This document shows positions 60,885-64,000 of a DNA stretch of 64,000 nucleotides, in pieces. Numbering within the stretch: the stretch's first letter is position 1; each line of letters begins with the position of its first letter. The notes under the pieces are model-generated. The model saw nothing but the letters and a program-made list of their open reading frames with translations. It did no database searches and was not told the DNA's origin. The DNA lies in the NCBI RefSeq assembly GCF_003584135.1, contig NZ_QXFI01000012.1, positions 1 to 64,000 on the forward strand, in the 5' to 3' direction. The translations under genes and the position numbers were made by a program. Source of the DNA: Flagellimonas pelagia. GTDB lineage: Bacteria; Bacteroidota; Bacteroidia; Flavobacteriales; Flavobacteriaceae.

Positions 60885-61738
60885 AACACATTGAGCATTT
60901 GTTCCTTGATCTTTTCCAATTCGTCCTTCATTTGCACCACCAATTGTTGCATGGGGGCATAATTGGCCTTAGAACCAATGGTATTGATCTCCCTTCCCAT
61001 TTCCTGTGCAATGAATCCCAATTTTTTTCCATTGGAATCGTTGGATTTTAAGGTAGTCTCAAAATAATTCAGGTGATTGGCCAAACGCACCTTTTCTTCC
61101 GTAATGTCGTATTTTTCCAGATAATAGATCAACTCTTGTTCAAAACGGTTGTCGTCCAATTCAATTTGAAGGTCGGCCACCGCACGTTCCAAGCGTTCCC
61201 GCACGGTTCCCAATCGTTCAGGGTCCATGGCGTTTACCTTTTCCAACAAATTGTTCAAGGTTGCTATCCTATCCACAAAATCCTGTTCCAGCACCTTTCC
61301 CTCTTCGTTCCTGAAATTCACTATCTCGGAAAGGGCTTCTTTCATGGCCTTTATGATCGATTCATATTCGGCTTCATTGATGTCGTCTTTGTCCGTTTTT
61401 AGGGTGTCGGGCATACGAAGGGCCAACTCCAATAGTTTGATATCGTCACCTTTGGCAATTTTTCCCAATTGCTCCATGTATTTTTTGACTACTCCTTGGT
61501 TGACTTCGGCCGTGGTCTCTTCCCCTGTAATTTCCACATAAAGCCCAAAATCCACCTTCCCCCGTATCAAAGCGTCGGCAATCATCTTGCGCAGTTCCAA
61601 CTCCTTTTCCCTATAGGATTGTGGAATTCGAGCATTGATGTCCAAACTTTTACTGTTGAGCGATTTAAGCTCAATGGTTATTTTTTTGGAAGGAAGCTGT
61701 ACTACGTGCTTCCCAAAGCCTGTCATGGATTGAATCAT
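60881..61738 (-). CDS. YicC-family endoribonuclease
   Basis: A 285-residue YicC protein. The N-terminal half starts MIQSMTGFGKHVVQLPSKKITIELKSLNSKSLD and the C-terminal DUF1732 part contains EKVRLANHLNYFETTLKSNDSNGKKLGFIAQEMGREINTIGSK, both very conserved. YicC proteins were shown to be RNases in E. coli. First gene of the yicC-gmk-nadD operon; a TACCTTTG element lies about 20 bases upstream. Confidence 0.95.
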   Translation of the reverse strand: MIQSMTGFGKHVVQLPSKKITIELKSLNSKSLDINARIPQSYREKELELRKMIADALIRGKVDFGLYVEITGEETTAEVNQGVVKKYMEQLGKIAKGDDIKLLELALRMPDTLKTDKDDINEAEYESIIKAMKEALSEIVNFRNEEGKVLEQDFVDRIATLNNLLEKVNAMDPERLGTVRERLERAVADLQIELDDNRFEQELIYYLEKYDITEEKVRLANHLNYFETTLKSNDSNGKKLGFIAQEMGREINTIGSKANYAPMQQLVVQMKDELEKIKEQMLNVL

Positions 61739-61757
61739 ATAGTAGAATAAATTTCGC

Positions 61758-61765
61758 CAAAGGTA
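61758..61765 (-). promoter_or_regulatory. -7 element (TACCTTTG) of the yicC-gmk-nadD operon
   Basis: Perfect TAnnTTTG on the minus strand, 19 bases before the yicC ATG at 61738. No clear -33 box. Confidence 0.5.
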
Positions 61766-61821
61766 ACCAAAATTGCTTTTGGCCCTTTGGCGATGCTTAA
61801 TTGGTGGGAACGGTCACCGAA

Positions 61822-62577
61822 CTATTTCAGTTCCCTTACCCAGATATTTCTATAGCTTACCCGGCTATTATCACCATGATCCTGGAGCTTTAACGGTCCT
61901 TTTCCATGTACAGGGTTCTTTGGCCAGCCTACATAAGGTGTGGTCCCCTTGATTTCTACATTATCCTGGATCAGCACGCCGTTCTGAATCAACGTAATGG
62001 TTCCTGATTTCACTTTTTGGCCTTTCTCGAACACGGGTGCATGGTAAATGACATCGTAGGTGTTCCATTCCCCGGTTGGGACAGATGCCATGGCCAAAGG
62101 TACATGCTGTTTGTAAATGGAACCTACTTGACCATTCACATAGGTGTCGTTATTGTTGTTGTCCAACACCTGTATCTCATACATTCCTGAAAGAAATACA
62201 CCACTATTGGCCCTGTGTTGGCCATCTCCATTCACCTCTGCTGGGGATTTCCATTCAATATGAAGTTGCATACTACCAAAATTCTGTTTGGTCTGTATGT
62301 CTCCTGTTCTATTGTTCACGGTCATGCTACCATCCTTGTTCAAGGTCCATTTAGCTGCCGTGCTATCCTTTGTACTTATCCAATTGTCAAGATTTGAACC
62401 ATCAAAAAGGACAATGGCATCGCTGGGTGCAGCTCCATTTGTACCTGGAACCACCTTTGGTGGAACAGGTTCATAAAATTCTGTTTCCTCTGGTGTTGTT
62501 GGCTCCACTTCTTGTGCCGACATGTATAGACCCATGGACATACCCATGGCCAAAAGGGTAAATTTTAATTTTGTCAT
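61822..62577 (-). CDS. DUF1080 (3-keto-disaccharide hydrolase-type) exported protein
   Basis: A 251-residue protein with a signal peptide (FTLLAMGMSMGLYMSAQ). The concanavalin-like DUF1080 domain has IVLFDGSNLDNWISTKDSTAAKW, GSMQLHIEWKSP, GVFLSGMYEIQVLDNNNND and ends with SRVSYRNIWVRELK. Some DUF1080 proteins hydrolyse 3-keto-glycosides in a keto-sugar pathway, so a glycosidase role is possible. It sits one base after its paralogue on the same strand. Its own end has no clear terminator. Confidence 0.9.
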   Translation of the reverse strand: MTKLKFTLLAMGMSMGLYMSAQEVEPTTPEETEFYEPVPPKVVPGTNGAAPSDAIVLFDGSNLDNWISTKDSTAAKWTLNKDGSMTVNNRTGDIQTKQNFGSMQLHIEWKSPAEVNGDGQHRANSGVFLSGMYEIQVLDNNNNDTYVNGQVGSIYKQHVPLAMASVPTGEWNTYDVIYHAPVFEKGQKVKSGTITLIQNGVLIQDNVEIKGTTPYVGWPKNPVHGKGPLKLQDHGDNSRVSYRNIWVRELK

Positions 62578-62578
62578 C

Positions 62579-63319
62579 TTAAAGCTCTTTTATCTTAATA
62601 TCCCTGAACGATACCATATTACCATGGTCTTGAAGACCTATCTTACCTGTTTTAAAAGCTCCGAAAGCTTCCCAGTCGGCAAACTTGGAGTTGGCCACCA
62701 ATTGGTCCCAACCCTCACCCTCTACAGGGAATTCAACAATTTTGGTTCCATTGAGTTTTACATAACCTTCATTGGTTTTATGGTTGACCATGATTTCCAC
62801 GGCATTCCATTCCCCAGCAGGTTTAACCACCTTTTCCGAAGGCGATACCATATCGTATAACGACCCGGCCAAACGATCGGTACCGTTCTTGGCATCAGGG
62901 TGTCTTTCATCGTCCAAAACCTGTACCTCTGGCCCTGTTAAATAGGGCTCCCCATACTTTTCATCCTCTACAACGCCCCAAAAGATGCCACTGTTTCCAC
63001 CTTCGGCAATCTTCCATTCCAAGGTCAATACAAAATCGGTGAACTCCTTATCGGTCACCAGATTGTAATTTGCCCCCTCAGGTCTGGACTCAGGCGGGTA
63101 GAGTACCATGGCTCCATCCTCAATTTTCCATGGCTCGGTAACGGCGCCATCATTGTAAAAATGCCAACCATCAAAAGACGATCCGTCAAAAAGTACTGTC
63201 CACTCAGGTGTCTCTACCACCTCTGCCACTTCTTCCTCGGTAGCTTCGGTATTCTCTTTTGGCTTTTCCTTGCATGCAAAGGTCAGGGCCATTACGGCCA
63301 ATAAAATTGGTTTTTTCAT
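62579..63319 (-). CDS. DUF1080 (3-keto-disaccharide hydrolase-type) lipoprotein
   Basis: A 246-residue protein with a lipobox (VMALTFAC) and an acidic linker (EATEEEVAEVVETPE) before the DUF1080 domain (WTVLFDGSSFDGWHFYNDGA, LEWKIAEGGNSGIFWGV, LTGPEVQVLDDERHPD, VSFRDIKIKEL). It is a divergent paralogue of the next gene and probably also acts outside the inner membrane. Its start overlaps the TIM-barrel gene upstream by four bases (ATGA), so the three genes form one operon. Confidence 0.9.
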   Translation of the reverse strand: MKKPILLAVMALTFACKEKPKENTEATEEEVAEVVETPEWTVLFDGSSFDGWHFYNDGAVTEPWKIEDGAMVLYPPESRPEGANYNLVTDKEFTDFVLTLEWKIAEGGNSGIFWGVVEDEKYGEPYLTGPEVQVLDDERHPDAKNGTDRLAGSLYDMVSPSEKVVKPAGEWNAVEIMVNHKTNEGYVKLNGTKIVEFPVEGEGWDQLVANSKFADWEAFGAFKTGKIGLQDHGNMVSFRDIKIKEL

Positions 63320-64000
63320 AATCCTAGAATTCGTTTTAGTTGATTTTTATCTATTTCTGCTCCAGCAAAATCATCAAAGGTCTTGGTAGTGGCCTCGATG
63401 ATATGGTCCTGTATAAATTTGGCCCCTTCTCGGGCTCCTTGTTCCGGGCTCTTGATGCAGCATTCCCATTCCATTACGGCCCACACATCGCATCCGTATT
63501 GGGTAAGTTTGGAAAAAATGGTCTTGAAATCAATCTGACCATCTCCCAGGGAACGATACCTTCCGGCCCTATCTCCCCAATCATTGTAGCCTCCAAAAGC
63601 CCCTTTCTTACCTGTTGGGTTAAACTCGGAGTCCTTCACGTGGAATGCCTTGATGAACTCGTGGTAAAAGTCGATGTATTCGATATAATCCAATTGCTGC
63701 AATACAAAATGACTTGGATCATAAAGGATGTTTACCCGCTTGTGGTTGCCCGTTGCAGCCAAAAAGCGTTCAAAGGTGTCCCCATCATGCAAGTCTTCCC
63801 CTGGGTGGATCTCGTAACAGACATCCACGCCTTCTTTGTCAAAATGGTTCAGGATGGGCATCCACCTGTTTGCGAGTTCCTCAAACCCCATTTCTACCAG
63901 TCCGGGCGGGCGTTGCGGCCATGGGTGTGCGGTGTGCCAAAGCAATGCCCCAGAAAACGTGGCATGGGCATTGAGCCCCAATCTTCTACTGGCAGTGGCT
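63316..64000 (-). CDS. Sugar phosphate isomerase/epimerase-like TIM barrel, 5' end beyond window
   Basis: The frame is open through the last base of the window, so the start is missing; 228 residues are visible. It matches the xylose isomerase-like AP-endonuclease-2 TIM barrel with likely metal ligands in VCYEIHPGEDL, ILYDPSHFVLQQ, KAFHVKDSEF and VWAVMEWECC. Relatives act as keto-sugar or inositol isomerases/epimerases. The TTG at 63981 is not a real start since sequence before it continues the domain. Operon with two DUF1080 genes, a combination seen in keto-sugar utilisation loci. Confidence 0.9.
   Translation of the reverse strand, partial: ATASRRLGLNAHATFSGALLWHTAHPWPQRPPGLVEMGFEELANRWMPILNHFDKEGVDVCYEIHPGEDLHDGDTFERFLAATGNHKRVNILYDPSHFVLQQLDYIEYIDFYHEFIKAFHVKDSEFNPTGKKGAFGGYNDWGDRAGRYRSLGDGQIDFKTIFSKLTQYGCDVWAVMEWECCIKSPEQGAREGAKFIQDHIIEATTKTFDDFAGAEIDKNQLKRILGL

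Noticed and set aside
1..64000. CRISPR arrays, rRNA genes, prophage or a secondary-metabolite cluster
   Set aside because: No regularly spaced repeats, rRNA-like stretches, phage structural genes or multi-gene biosynthetic cassettes were seen while reading through the window.

Overview
The window looks like a chromosomal segment of a marine-type Bacteroidota, most likely Flavobacteriaceae. Several start sites are preceded by the Bacteroidota -7 element TAnnTTTG (two with a matching -33 TTTG), starts lack Shine-Dalgarno sequences, and the gene content is typical of the group: a TonB-dependent receptor with a carboxypeptidase-like N-domain, DUF3078, DUF6503-like and DUF4097 proteins, a CusA-TolC fusion, and CrtY plus a GGPP-type synthase. 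A pigmented, zeaxanthin-type relative of Muricauda would fit, but the genus is inference.

Bases 1-3.8 kb are accessory DNA. An IS3-family element begins exactly at base 1 and has cut into a Sau3AI/MutH-type restriction endonuclease gene, leaving only its 3' two thirds. An AT-rich gene of unknown function follows, then short CGTGCAAA repeats and terminators, and finally tRNA-Asn with its 3' end facing this material. This resembles an island edge at a tRNA gene.

From 3.8 to 20.6 kb there are core and envelope genes: rseP, a SCO-type copper chaperone, feoA-feoB with a Cys-rich mini-protein, a plug-only lipoprotein, an ECF sigma/anti-sigma (HEAT repeat)/DUF4097 operon, a lipoprotein with a possible Cys-His-Asp triad, a small minus-strand cluster including a frameshifted DUF423 gene, an SDR oxidoreductase, a sortilin-like BNR protein and a GH13 lipoprotein glucosidase.

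Bases 20.6-32.9 kb form a metal-handling block. A His-rich exported protein, a CusA-TolC fusion and CusB make a heavy-metal efflux system. On the other strand, a DtxR/MntR regulator, a membrane-tethered DtxR-FeoA-FeoA protein and a FeoB split into separate G-protein and permease genes form an operon. It diverges from a TonB-dependent receptor whose -7 element lies inside a DtxR-like operator. Together they read as a regulated outer- plus inner-membrane import route for Fe2+ or Mn2+, distinct from the intact FeoAB at 6 kb.

Bases 33-46 kb hold myo-inositol oxygenase with a sodium-solute symporter, lycopene cyclase, a polyprenyl diphosphate synthase, a second sigma factor with a Gly-rich membrane partner, and a TetR-TolC-MFP-RND multidrug efflux operon. 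Bases 46-64 kb are mostly housekeeping: aspS, a ClC channel/antiporter, a cold-shock protein, tadA, dxs, DUF3078, dgt, a PiT-PhoU-like phosphate transporter, a GH130 enzyme, nadD-gmk-yicC, and two DUF1080 proteins next to a sugar isomerase-like TIM barrel cut by the window end.

No CRISPR array, rRNA or prophage was seen. The most unusual items are the membrane-tethered DtxR-FeoA-FeoA protein with the split FeoB, the interrupted restriction gene with its unknown neighbour, and the candidate papain-like lipoprotein.
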